A DNA stretch of 59,767 bases from positions 1-59,767 of the forward strand of contig JAXMAM010000019.1 in the NCBI GenBank assembly GCA_046350455.1, read 5' to 3'. Source of the DNA: CAZXGD01 sp046350455. Lineage in GTDB: Bacteria > Planctomycetota > Phycisphaerae > Phycisphaerales > SM1A02. Shown here one piece after another: positions 14,983-23,214 of the stretch. A model generated the notes under the pieces. The model was given only the letters and a program-made list of their open reading frames with translations, made no database searches and had not been told where the DNA came from. Every line of letters starts with the position of its first letter. Within the stretch, counting starts at the first letter, position 1. Position numbers and translations under genes: made by a program.

Positions 14983-16761
14983 TCAATGCCCGTCTTCGGT
15001 CGCGCTTGGATACCGCTCGCGCACGCTCTGGAAGTAGCTCCACAGGCTGAGCGCGATGTCCACGATCTCTGGCTCAAACGCCTTGCCTGACTCCGCCTCA
15101 AAGAACGCGCGCACCTTGGCGTCGTCCCACGGCTCCTTGTAGCGGCGGCGGCTGGTGAGCGCGTCGTACACGTCGCACACCGACACGATGCGCGCAAACA
15201 GCGGAATCTCCTCGCCGCGCAGGCGCTCGGCTGGCGGGAGCGCATCCATCTCGGAAGACATCTCACGCAGCTGCGCCCTGGTGAAGCGGCCCGGATACCC
15301 CTTGCCGTCCCAGCGCTCGTGATGGTGGAGAGCCACCTGCAGCACCGCCTCGTCGTAGGGCGTGGCTGGCTCGGCAAAGAGGCGCCCGCCCGCCAGCACG
15401 TGCGTCTGCATGCGCGCGTACTCCTCGTCGCTCAGCTTGCCGGGCTTCTTCAGGATCTGGTCGGGAATGGCCACCTTGCCAACGTCGTGCAGCATGGCGG
15501 CGATGCGCAGCTCGTCGCGGCCGCGCAGGCGCTCCTGCTCGTCCAGGCCATGGCGCTGCGCCCACACGTCGTAGATAGCGATGGCGTACTCCGCCACCCG
15601 CTCCACGTGCGCGCCAGTCTCCGTGGGGTCGCGCATCTCGGCTGTGGCGATGGTGCGCATGATCACGCCGCGCACCAGCCGCGCGCGCTCGTACGCCACG
15701 CTTGCCATGCCGGCAAACAGCTCCAGCGCGGACTGGTCGCTCTGCGTGAACGCCAGCTGCGCGCCGTTGCGGCCGTGCCCGCGCGCGTTAATCAGCTGCA
15801 GCACGCCCAGCGTCTCGTCCTGCGCGCCACGAAGCGGCGCCACCAGCATGCTGCGCGACCGGTAGCCAGTGGTCTCGTCCCAGCGGCGGTCGAACTGGTA
15901 TGGCAGCGAAGGGCTCAGGGCGTAGACGTCGTCCACGCGCAGGCTCTGGCCAGAGATGGCCACGTAGCCCGCGATGGACTGGTTGTCCACTGGCAGCTTG
16001 AGGTCCTGCAGCGGCAGGCGCGCGCCTGGCTGCATCCGGGCCTCCAGCGTGTCGTTCTGCGCGTACGCAAAGCGCAGCTTGCCATCCTCCACCACCCAGA
16101 TGGTGCCAGCGTCTGCATCGGTGAACCCGCGCGCGTGGTGCAGCGTGCGGTGCATCACCTCGTTCAGGTCCTGCGCGCGGCCCAGCTTGGTGCCGCGCAC
16201 GCTCACTTCGGCGAACTTCTCGCGCTGCTCCTGGCTCTCCTGGTCCAGCAGCGCGTTCAGCGAAGCCAGCCTGCGGTTGGCAGCGTCAATCTCCGAGTTG
16301 CGCCGCAGCAGCTCTGCCTGGCTGTGCGCCAGCGCACGGGTGGCGCGGTCGCGCTCCCGCTGGGCGCGGCCCACCTGGCCGTGGTAGCGGATGCGCGCCA
16401 CCAGCTCCAGCGGCGCAGGCATCTTCACCATGTAGTCGTTGGCGCCATGCTCAAAGCAGGCGCTCTTGGTCTCTGCGTTGTCGTCGCCGCTCAGCACCAC
16501 CAGCGGCGTCTCTGCCAGGTCTGGCGAAGCACGCAGCCGGCGGATCTGCTCCATGCCATCCATGCCGGGCATCACCAGATCCTGCAGGATGACATCGGGG
16601 CGCCGCGCCAGCGCCAGGTCGTAGCCAGCGTCGGCAGACGTGGCAGCGATCATCTCCACATCGGTGAACCCAGCCAGCAGCTTGCGGAGGGCGGCCTCCA
16701 CGATGGGCTGGTCGTCCACCAGCAGCACAAGCGTCTTGGCGCGTGGATCAGGTGTGGTCAT
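14983..16761 (-). CDS. response regulator with receiver, GAF and HD-GYP domains
   Basis: 592 aa from ATG at 16761 (MTTPDPRAK). Receiver domain at about 10-130: LLVDDQP, phospho-acceptor Asp in ILQDLVMPGMDG, and K in YMVKMP. A coiled linker about 130-195 is followed by a GAF-like domain (about 205-365). The HD-GYP phosphodiesterase domain (about 375-560) has intact catalytic signatures: MLHDVGKVAIPDQILKKPG, HHERWDGKGYPGR and SVCDVYDALTSRRRYK. It should hydrolyse cyclic di-GMP in response to phosphorylation and a GAF ligand. No sensor kinase lies next to it. A PilZ protein at 55353 is a possible effector of the same second messenger. Confidence 0.93.
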   Translation of the reverse strand: MTTPDPRAKTLVLLVDDQPIVEAALRKLLAGFTDVEMIAATSADAGYDLALARRPDVILQDLVMPGMDGMEQIRRLRASPDLAETPLVVLSGDDNAETKSACFEHGANDYMVKMPAPLELVARIRYHGQVGRAQRERDRATRALAHSQAELLRRNSEIDAANRRLASLNALLDQESQEQREKFAEVSVRGTKLGRAQDLNEVMHRTLHHARGFTDADAGTIWVVEDGKLRFAYAQNDTLEARMQPGARLPLQDLKLPVDNQSIAGYVAISGQSLRVDDVYALSPSLPYQFDRRWDETTGYRSRSMLVAPLRGAQDETLGVLQLINARGHGRNGAQLAFTQSDQSALELFAGMASVAYERARLVRGVIMRTIATAEMRDPTETGAHVERVAEYAIAIYDVWAQRHGLDEQERLRGRDELRIAAMLHDVGKVAIPDQILKKPGKLSDEEYARMQTHVLAGGRLFAEPATPYDEAVLQVALHHHERWDGKGYPGRFTRAQLREMSSEMDALPPAERLRGEEIPLFARIVSVCDVYDALTSRRRYKEPWDDAKVRAFFEAESGKAFEPEIVDIALSLWSYFQSVRERYPSATEDGH

Positions 16762-16801
16762 GCACCCAGGTGAAGGCGATGTGCGGCTGCCCCAGCCCAG
16801 C

Positions 16802-17227
16802 TCAAGGCTTGAGCGTCTCCAGGCCGCGCTGCGCGCCGCCCTTTGGCTTTCGGGCACGATGCATGGCGCTGGACGTGCGCCCCAGCGCCACGCGGTCTGG
16901 GCCATCCACGCCGATGAGGGCGTTCACGCGCACCTGGTGGAACCAGGAGCGCAGCTCCTGAAGGCGCTTCAGGCGGGCCTCCAGGTCAGCGCGCAGGCGC
17001 TGCGAGGAGCGGGCCTTCTTGGCAGCGTCCACCGAGGCGCGGAGCGCGGTCTCCACAGCGTTCCAGTGGATCTCATGCGGCAGATGATCATGCCACTCCA
17101 GCGGACGCCGCGGAACCGGGTGCGGCTCCACTGCGCGCGCGCTGCGTGCAGCAGGGGTCCCTGAGGTGGTACGAGCGGTTGGGCGCGTCTGCGCAGCCTT
17201 GCGGGTGCTGGCCTTCTTCTTTGGCAT
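16802..17227 (-). CDS. small basic protein, unknown
   Basis: 141 aa from ATG at 17227. The N-terminus MPKKKASTRKAAQTRPTARTT is a Lys/Arg/Ala/Thr-rich tail like those of histone-H1-like bacterial proteins. The middle (LEWHDHLPHEIHWNAVETALRASVDAAKK) and a long charged helix (SSQRLRADLEARLKRLQELRSWFHQ) follow. Residues ALIGVDGPDRVALGR come near the end. Function unknown; DNA or RNA binding is only a guess from charge. Shares style with the next gene on the same strand. Confidence 0.6.
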   Translation of the reverse strand: MPKKKASTRKAAQTRPTARTTSGTPAARSARAVEPHPVPRRPLEWHDHLPHEIHWNAVETALRASVDAAKKARSSQRLRADLEARLKRLQELRSWFHQVRVNALIGVDGPDRVALGRTSSAMHRARKPKGGAQRGLETLKP

Positions 17228-17262
17228 AGGAGCATCCTACGCCCTTTGGCGCAGCACGGCGG

Positions 17263-17574
17263 TCAGCCGCAGATGAACGGCGCGTTGCCAGACATGCGGC
17301 CTGGACGAGCGCGCCGCAGTTCATTCCACTCGCGCGTCGGGCACAGGTCGAGCACCCGGCGCACCTCCAGCGAGAGCTCGCGTGCTGTCGCGGTGGTGGG
17401 GAACGGCTTGGGCTGGACGCGGCTGGTCAGCCAGGTGGCGGGGTTCGGCGCGTGGCTCGGCGCAGGGCGCACCGCGGGGCGCGAATCTTGGCTCGGAGCT
17501 GGGCGCGGTGCAGCGCGCGTCACGGACGCGCTGGCCGGCTTCCTGGCAGTGGCTTTGGTGTGCTTGGTCTTCAT
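17263..17574 (-). CDS. small basic protein, unknown
   Basis: 103 aa from ATG at 17574, chosen because the KTKHTKATARKPASAS tail begins there and the upstream extension has no protein-like character. The N-terminal half is Lys/Ala/Pro/Arg-rich and presumably disordered; the C-terminal half (FPTTATARELSLEVRRVLDLCPTREWNELRRARPGR) looks folded. It lies 35 bp upstream of the other small basic gene on the same strand, so they probably share a transcript. Confidence 0.5.
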   Translation of the reverse strand: MKTKHTKATARKPASASVTRAAPRPAPSQDSRPAVRPAPSHAPNPATWLTSRVQPKPFPTTATARELSLEVRRVLDLCPTREWNELRRARPGRMSGNAPFICG

Positions 17575-17729
17575 GGCCGTGTCCTTCTGCGCTGCACACC
17601 ACTCCAGCGCAGGCCCATTGTCGGCAGCCCGCACAGACCGATCCAGCCCTGCAGAGCAAAAGTGGATGAAATGGGTGTTCAGCCTGGCCACGCCAAGCGC
17701 GGCGCTGCACCAATGCCGATAATGTCCGC

Positions 17730-19307
17730 ATGGACTGGTCCTTCCCCTATCGATCGCAGCGGATGCCAGTGTGCGCACCTGCGGTGGTGGCCACAGGTCA
17801 GCCGCTGGCTGCGCAGGCTGGCCTTCACGCGCTGCGCGACGGCGGCACTGCAGCAGACGCCGCCATCTGCGCGGCCATCACGCTGACGGTGGTGGAGCCA
17901 GTGGCCAACGGCATCGGCAGCGATGCCTTTGCGCTGTGCTGGAACGGCTCGCTCCAGGGGTGGAACAGCAGCGGCCGCAGCCCTGCTGGACAGCCGCTCA
18001 CCGCCTTTGATGGCCTGACCACCATGCCGCGCACAGGCTGGCCTGCTGTGACAGTGCCTGGCTGCGTGGCGCTGTGGGCTGCGCTCCACCAGTCTGCTGG
18101 ACGGCTGCCGTTTGAGCGCCTCTTCCAGCCAGCCATTCGCTACGCGGAAGAGGGCTACCCCGTCAGCCCCATGACAGCGGCCAGCTGGGCGCGCAGCGTG
18201 GAGAAGTACAAGTCGTTTCCAGCGTGGATGGCCACCTTTGCGCCAGAGGGCCGCGCCCCTGCCCCAGGACAGGTGGTGCGCCTGCCAGACCATGCGCGCA
18301 CGCTGCGTGAGATCGCAGCCACGCGCGGCGAGAGCTTCTACCGGGGCGCGCTGGCACAGAAGATCGAAGCCGCCGCGCGCGCAGATGGCGCAGCGATGCG
18401 TGCTTCGGACCTGGCGGCGCACCACGCAGAGCCAGCAGAGCCCTGGAGCGTGGGGTACCGCGGCGTGGACGTGCATGAACTCCCGCCCAACGGCCAGGGC
18501 GTGGCAGCGTTGATCGCGCTGGGCATCCTGGCCAACATGGACTTCCGCCGCGTGAAGCCAGACAGCACCGACTGGGTGCACCTGCAGGTGGAGGCCATGA
18601 AGGCTGCGTTTGTGGACACCCATGCGCGCGTGGCAGATCCTGCCGCTGGCACGGACGCAGCCCACGCCCTGCTGGACCCAGCGCTCCTCAAGGCGCGCGC
18701 GCAGCGCATCCGCGCAGACCGCGCCCAGGCATGGGAGCCAACGCCGCTGCCAGGCAGCAGCACGGTCTACCTGTGCGCTGCAGACAGCGAGGGGCACATG
18801 GTGAGCTACATCCAGAGCAACTACGAAGGCTTCGGCTCTGGCGTAGTGGTCCCAGGCACGGGGATCGCGCTGCAGAACCGCGGCGCGTGCTTCAGCCTGC
18901 AGGCTGGACATCCCAACCAGTACGCGCCAGGCAAGCGGCCCTTCCACACCATCATTCCTGCGTTCCTCACCCGGAACGGCGCGCCGCTGGCCGCGCTGGG
19001 GGTGATGGGCGGCGCCATGCAGCCGCAAGGCCACATGCAGGTAGTCATGCGCCTGGTGGACCAGCAGCTGAACCCGCAGAGCGCGCTGGATGCGCCGCGC
19101 TGGCAGATCATGGAAGACGGCACGCTGACGCTGGAGCCTGGCTTCCCAGCGCAGACCGTGAGCGAACTGGCCGCGCGCGGCCACACCGTGCGGGTGGTCG
19201 CCGACAGCAGCGTCTTCTTCGGCGGCGGCCAGCTGGCCTGGCGCGATGGAAGCATCTACCTGGCAGGCAGCGATCCCCGGCGCGATGGACAGGCTGTTGG
19301 CATGTGA
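17730..19307 (+). CDS. gamma-glutamyltranspeptidase family protein (cytoplasmic, YwrD-like)
   Basis: 525 aa, an Ntn-hydrolase of the GGT family, which cleaves gamma-glutamyl bonds after autoproteolysis. Seen: VVATGQPLAAQAGLHALRDGG and ADAAICAAITLTVVEPVANGIGSDAFAL in the large subunit, the nucleophile Thr in PGSSTVYLCAADSEGHMVSYIQSN at about residue 344, and NRGACFSL with the late Gly-rich loop GVMGGAMQPQGHMQ. No signal peptide is visible, unlike the periplasmic GGTs, so it resembles the cytosolic YwrD branch. The substrate may be glutathione or another gamma-glutamyl compound. Confidence 0.9.
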   Translation: MDWSFPYRSQRMPVCAPAVVATGQPLAAQAGLHALRDGGTAADAAICAAITLTVVEPVANGIGSDAFALCWNGSLQGWNSSGRSPAGQPLTAFDGLTTMPRTGWPAVTVPGCVALWAALHQSAGRLPFERLFQPAIRYAEEGYPVSPMTAASWARSVEKYKSFPAWMATFAPEGRAPAPGQVVRLPDHARTLREIAATRGESFYRGALAQKIEAAARADGAAMRASDLAAHHAEPAEPWSVGYRGVDVHELPPNGQGVAALIALGILANMDFRRVKPDSTDWVHLQVEAMKAAFVDTHARVADPAAGTDAAHALLDPALLKARAQRIRADRAQAWEPTPLPGSSTVYLCAADSEGHMVSYIQSNYEGFGSGVVVPGTGIALQNRGACFSLQAGHPNQYAPGKRPFHTIIPAFLTRNGAPLAALGVMGGAMQPQGHMQVVMRLVDQQLNPQSALDAPRWQIMEDGTLTLEPGFPAQTVSELAARGHTVRVVADSSVFFGGGQLAWRDGSIYLAGSDPRRDGQAVGM

Positions 19308-19332
19308 CGCGACCCATGCGTCACGCGCTGAA

Positions 19333-19404
19333 AGCCACCCATGGGATTTGAACCCACGACCTATGCTTTACGAAAGCATTGCTCTACCGCTGAGCTAGGG
19401 TGGC
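19333..19404 (-). tRNA. tRNA-Thr (CGT)
   Basis: Acceptor GCCACCC/GGGTGGC, D arm GCTC/GAGC, anticodon stem ATGCT/AGCAT with loop TTCGTAA (CGT), T arm GTGGG-TTCAAAT-CCCAT (one G-T pair). Discriminator T; CCA not encoded. It lies between two genes, 18 bp beyond the stop of the minus-strand HEAT-like gene. Confidence 0.93.
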
Positions 19405-19422
19405 GAAACCGGACGGGCCATT

Positions 19423-21645
19423 CTAGCGCATGGCCGCTGTGCCGTCCCCTGCTGCGGGAGACGCGTTCTGGCCCGGCTGCCGGGACTTCAGAATCATCTC
19501 CACAGCCTGGCTGGGCGGCAGCGACATCGCGCCGTAGGCCATGGACGCTGCATCAGCCAGCGCTCCTGTTGCCTTGGTGACAATGACGCGCAGCGCTTCG
19601 GCCTGCTGCGGGGTTGCCTTGGCGCCCCAGCGGCGTGCGCTGCTGGCCACGGGACCAAAGAGCGTGGTCTGCTCGTCACCCTGTGCGGAGAGCGCTGCCT
19701 CCAGCAGCGCGCGCTGTGCGGTCTCGGTGGGCACCAGGGCCAGCACTTCGGCCACCGCCGCGCGCACCGGGCCTTCCTGCACGCGCAGGGCTTCGGCCAG
19801 GCCGCGCTCTGCGTCGGTGATCTTGTAGACGCTGCCATTGGCCAGGCCGATGCGCAGCAGCGCTTCCAGCGACTGCGGCACAAAGCGGCTCATGTCGTCC
19901 GCTGTGGGCGCAGCGCCGTAGGTCTTGGCCATCACGGCGTTCACGCCAGCCTTGAAGGCGTCGTCGTTCACATCAGCGCCCACCACGATGGTGTGGCCGT
20001 CGCGCTCCATGTCTGGGGCCATGCCCATGTCGGCAGGCTGCGCCACCACCAGCACTGGGATGGTGCTGCCACCTCGGCGCGCGCGCAGCGAGGCGAGCGT
20101 GTCACGGATGGCAGGGGCGCTGCCAGAGACCACCACCAGGTCGCTGCCAGCGTTGCGGGCCGCGATGACCTCAAAGCCAGCCGCATCCTGCGCAGCGGTC
20201 AGCGGCACATAGCCAGCCGACTTCAGCGCAGAGGCGAAGCGCTGGGCGTCCTCGCTGCTGGGCGCCACGATGCCGCCGAACAGCTGGCTGCCCGAACGCA
20301 CCGCCTGCGCCAGCGTGGGCACCACCTGCTCCGAGCCTGGGAAGGCCGCGCCAGGCGTGACCGATGCCAGCGCCAGTGCAGCTTCAAACTGCACGCGGCG
20401 GTCTGGGTACAGGAGGCACTGCACCACCGGGCTCGAGCCGCCAGCGATCATGGCGTCTGCGCCAGCGGTCTCGCGCAGCGCCTGCAGCGAGGCGCGCACC
20501 AGGCCTGTGTCGGCCAGCGTGAGGCCCAGGCCCAGCACATCCTGCATCACAGCTGGACCAGCCAGCGTGGCGAAGTACTGCGCGCTGCGGCCGCTGCCTG
20601 CGTACAGCGGGTCCACCATGCCGTCGCCCATGCGGGCTTCGCGGCGGAGATCTGCAGCGATGAAGAGGCCCAGCGCCTGGCGGTTGCTGGCATCCAGCTC
20701 CAGCGCGCGCTGCGCAAAGCGCATGGCCAGCACGTCGAAGTAGAGCGGCGAGGAGACCTGCACAGCGCCCAGGCCGCCCGAGGCGCTCCAGCTCCAGATG
20801 TTCTGCGTGGCCTCGCCAGGGAAGGCAACCAGCGTGGCATCTGCGGTCAGGAAGCGGCTGGCCATGGCTGTATAGGCAGCCGATGCAGTCTGCTCTGCGG
20901 AAGCACCGATGGCGCGTACTGCCTCGCGGCAGGCGTCGGCCACATCGGGCGTGACATCCTTACGCTGCGCCAGATCCAGCAGCGCTGGCACTGCCACGGG
21001 GTAGCCGATCTCACCCAGCATCATGGCCACCTTGCGCTGCGCAGTGGCGTCCAGATCATTCAGGGCCAGGGCCAGCGGCAGCGCTGCCTGGCGCTTCAGC
21101 TCCACCAGCACCCGGCCAGAAGCCACCGCAGCGCCTGGGTCACGGCTCTCCACCACCTGCAGGAGGAGCGCTGGCACGGCGTACTCGCCAGCAGCCAGCA
21201 GACGATCCTTGGCCAGCATCTGTCCGCGCACTGGGCCAGTCAGCATGGTCACTGCTTCTGCGATGCGGTCATGCTCGCGCGCGCGCGCCCTGCGGCCGGC
21301 CTCCAGCTTGACTTCCAGCGCAGCCACCTGATCTGCCACGCCTGGCATGGAGCGGCCGCGGCGGAACGCTTCTTCCATGCGCTTGTCCAGCTCCAGGTCC
21401 TCCACCAGCTTGGCCAGCGCTGCGGCGTCGTACGAATCAGCCAGCAGCACGCCAGCGTTGGCAGCCGCCAGGTCTGGCTTGGCGATCATGACGGCGTGCA
21501 CGAAGAGCTGTGCAGCCTGACCGGGCTTGCTGTCCCCTGCAGCCTGCGCGACAGTGTCCTGCGCCAGTGCGGTTGCTGGCACCACGCTGAGCGAGGCGGA
21601 GAGGACGAGAGCGAGCGACAAGGTAGAGCGGGCAGAACCGTGCAC
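19423..21645 (-). CDS. secreted HEAT-repeat-like protein
   Basis: 740 aa from GTG at 21645 (AGAGGTC lies just upstream and the signal peptide VHGSARSTLSLALVLSASLSVVPATALA-Q starts there). The body is alpha-helical repeats such as AVPALLLQVVESRDPGAAVASGRVLVELK and AVPALLDLAQRKDVTPDVADACREAVRAIGA, the pattern of HEAT/PBS-lyase-like repeats, followed at about 500-610 by a Rossmann-like segment (SALKSAGYVPLTAAQDAAGFEVIAARNAGSDLVVVSG) that resembles receiver-type strands. A further helical repeat region closes the protein. Exported; probably a periplasmic scaffold. No catalytic motif is seen. tRNA-Thr lies in its 3' direction. Confidence 0.75.
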   Translation of the reverse strand: MHGSARSTLSLALVLSASLSVVPATALAQDTVAQAAGDSKPGQAAQLFVHAVMIAKPDLAAANAGVLLADSYDAAALAKLVEDLELDKRMEEAFRRGRSMPGVADQVAALEVKLEAGRRARAREHDRIAEAVTMLTGPVRGQMLAKDRLLAAGEYAVPALLLQVVESRDPGAAVASGRVLVELKRQAALPLALALNDLDATAQRKVAMMLGEIGYPVAVPALLDLAQRKDVTPDVADACREAVRAIGASAEQTASAAYTAMASRFLTADATLVAFPGEATQNIWSWSASGGLGAVQVSSPLYFDVLAMRFAQRALELDASNRQALGLFIAADLRREARMGDGMVDPLYAGSGRSAQYFATLAGPAVMQDVLGLGLTLADTGLVRASLQALRETAGADAMIAGGSSPVVQCLLYPDRRVQFEAALALASVTPGAAFPGSEQVVPTLAQAVRSGSQLFGGIVAPSSEDAQRFASALKSAGYVPLTAAQDAAGFEVIAARNAGSDLVVVSGSAPAIRDTLASLRARRGGSTIPVLVVAQPADMGMAPDMERDGHTIVVGADVNDDAFKAGVNAVMAKTYGAAPTADDMSRFVPQSLEALLRIGLANGSVYKITDAERGLAEALRVQEGPVRAAVAEVLALVPTETAQRALLEAALSAQGDEQTTLFGPVASSARRWGAKATPQQAEALRVIVTKATGALADAASMAYGAMSLPPSQAVEMILKSRQPGQNASPAAGDGTAAMR

Positions 21646-21681
21646 GGATTGACCTCTTGCAGGAGGAGTGTCAGACAGGCG

Positions 21682-21697
21682 CCCCCCGTCCGGGGGG
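21682..21697. other. CCCCCC/GGGGGG hairpin in the divergent intergenic region
   Basis: A perfect 6-bp G-C stem with GTCC loop, 37 bp upstream of the HEAT-like gene's GTG and so probably in its 5' leader. The remainder of 21646-22008 carries no gene that I can support and should hold the divergent promoters; no clear -35/-10 pair stands out. Confidence 0.5.
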
Positions 21698-22008
21698 AGG
21701 CGGACGGATGCGCTACGCAGCGCACCGCCGCTGGGATGCTGCAAAGAAGCCCCGAATCTACGGCACTTCAGGCTGCCAGTCAATGAACGCCGGGCTGGGG
21801 GTGGCCAGGCTGGTGGCTGGATGCGCGGGAGGGCAGCGCGGGTGGCCAGCGCGGTGGCGGCGCCAGCGGCAGCGCGGTGGCAGCGCAGGCCCTTGCAAAC
21901 AGCGCGAAAGGCGCCGCAGCACGGCCCACGCTATTCTGCCCAGCGCGCAGGCGTTCGCAGCCAAGTGGCTGCGGCGGGCTTGTGAAAACCAGCTGGACAG
22001 GTCCGTCT

Positions 22009-22183
22009 GGCCCTTCGGTGCTCACAAGTTCGGGAAGGCGGTGAAATGCCGCCGCGGACGCGCCGCCGTATCGGGTGGCAGAGGCCCTGTGGCCCCTGCC
22101 ATCGCCACCTTTGGCCACTGGCCGCGCTGCAATGGCGCTGGCTGGGAAGGCGGTGGCGAACGCCCGGAGCCGGAAGACCGGCC
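22009..22183 (+). ncRNA. cobalamin (B12) riboswitch aptamer
   Basis: The conserved elements of the cobalamin class appear in order and spacing: GGTGCTCACAAG, then GGGAA, a hairpin GGCGG-TGAAATG-CCGCC (the GGTGnAAnnCC element), GCGGACGCGCCGCCGTA (compare GCTGACGCGCAGCGGTA in the E. coli btuB leader), later GCCACTGG...GCTGGGAAGGCGG, and finally the B12 box AGCCGGAAGACCGGCC (E. coli AGCCCGAAGACCTGCC). GGCC at 22009 can pair with GGCC at the 3' end as P1. It is followed by a TGCCCA/TGGGCA hairpin (about 22199-22218) with no T-tract and by the start codon at 22252, so control of translation is more likely than termination. It should switch off the downstream operon when adenosylcobalamin is present. 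Confidence 0.94.
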
Positions 22184-22251
22184 TGCGCAACGGCCCCTTG
22201 CCCACGCGTTTTTGGGCATACGGCTGACAGGACCGCGCAGAGGGTTCGGAC

Positions 22252-23214
22252 ATGGAAGTCTTCCGTCCGGCAGTTGGGCGATCCATGGGATCGCTGATGG
22301 TGGCGTTGCAGTGCGTGGGCGTGGTGGGTGCAGCAGGATCTGCAGCGTGGTGCAGTGCGCGCGCGTGCGGCGCAACGCTGCCGCCACCGCAATGTGCCTC
22401 CGAGGTGGTGTCTTACGCGCCCGGCGTGGGCGCTGGCATCAGCTTCCAGAATCCCAACGCAGCGCTGGGGCCGCCCACGCGCATGACTGGTGCTGGCGCG
22501 TCCGCTGGCGTGGTGTCGCCCTTCCAGCCTGCGTACATACCTGGAGAGGTGGTGTCGGTGGGCCGGGGTGGATCGCTGGTGCTTGCGTTTGATCCACCGG
22601 TGGTGGATGACCCGCGGCACCCCTTTGGCGTGGACCTGATTGTGTATGGCAACTCCTTCTTTGGCGACCTTGGCTACCCAGGCGGCGTGGTGGGCTTCCT
22701 GTTTGAAGAAGGCGGCGTGATCGAGCTGAGCAACGATGGCACGCTGTGGCACGAAGTGCCCGGCGCTGCCGATGGCGGCCTGCCCACCATGGCCTACATG
22801 GACGCTGGCCCGTACCAGGTGGAAGCCGGCACGGTGCTGTGCGATCCAGCCTGGCCAGTGGACCCTGCGGTGCAGGCTGTTGACCTGGTGGGGATGGACT
22901 ACCCCATGCTGCAGCTGGTGTATGCAGGCGCCTGCGGCGGAACGGGCGTGGATCTGGCAGCCGCAGGCCTGCAGCAGGCTCGGTACGTGCGCATCAGCGT
23001 GCCTGCGAACGCAGCCAGCGTGCCAGAAGTGGACGCGGTGGTGGCCGTGCGCGTGCCGATCGCTTCAGCAGACCTGGATGGCAGCGGCGCAGTGGATGGC
23101 ACAGACCTGGGTCTGCTCCTGGGCGCGTGGGGAACCGCAGGCCCTGGCGACCTGGATGGCAACGGCGTGGTGGATGGCACCGACCTTGGCGTGCTCCTGG
23201 GAGCGTGGTCATGA
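22252..23214 (+). CDS. B12-riboswitch-controlled secreted surface protein with dockerin-like repeats
   Basis: 320 aa. ATG at 22252 has AGAGGG upstream; Met at 22285 is an alternative that gives a shorter signal peptide (SLMVALQCVGVVGAAGSAA). The central domain (about 45-270) includes VVSYAPGVGAGISFQNPNAALGPP, GGSLVLAFDPPVVDDPRHPFGVDLIVYGNSFF and VIELSNDGTLWHEVPG, the layout of secreted 'cell surface' beta-sandwich proteins. The C-terminus is two dockerin-like calcium motifs, DLDGSGAVDGTDLGLLLGAW and DLDGNGVVDGTDLGVLLGAW. Its leader carries a cobalamin riboswitch, so a role in capturing or processing corrinoids at the cell surface is inferred. Cell-surface proteins under B12 riboswitches are known in Bacteroidetes B12 loci; identity with those families is untested. 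Overlaps the next gene by ATGA. Confidence 0.88.
   Translation: MEVFRPAVGRSMGSLMVALQCVGVVGAAGSAAWCSARACGATLPPPQCASEVVSYAPGVGAGISFQNPNAALGPPTRMTGAGASAGVVSPFQPAYIPGEVVSVGRGGSLVLAFDPPVVDDPRHPFGVDLIVYGNSFFGDLGYPGGVVGFLFEEGGVIELSNDGTLWHEVPGAADGGLPTMAYMDAGPYQVEAGTVLCDPAWPVDPAVQAVDLVGMDYPMLQLVYAGACGGTGVDLAAAGLQQARYVRISVPANAASVPEVDAVVAVRVPIASADLDGSGAVDGTDLGLLLGAWGTAGPGDLDGNGVVDGTDLGVLLGAWS

Noticed and set aside
21646..22008. A gene in the 363-bp gap before the B12 riboswitch
   Set aside because: Open frames there are Gly/Arg/Ala-rich on both strands, lack start context and overlap the aptamer; the region is taken as divergent promoters.
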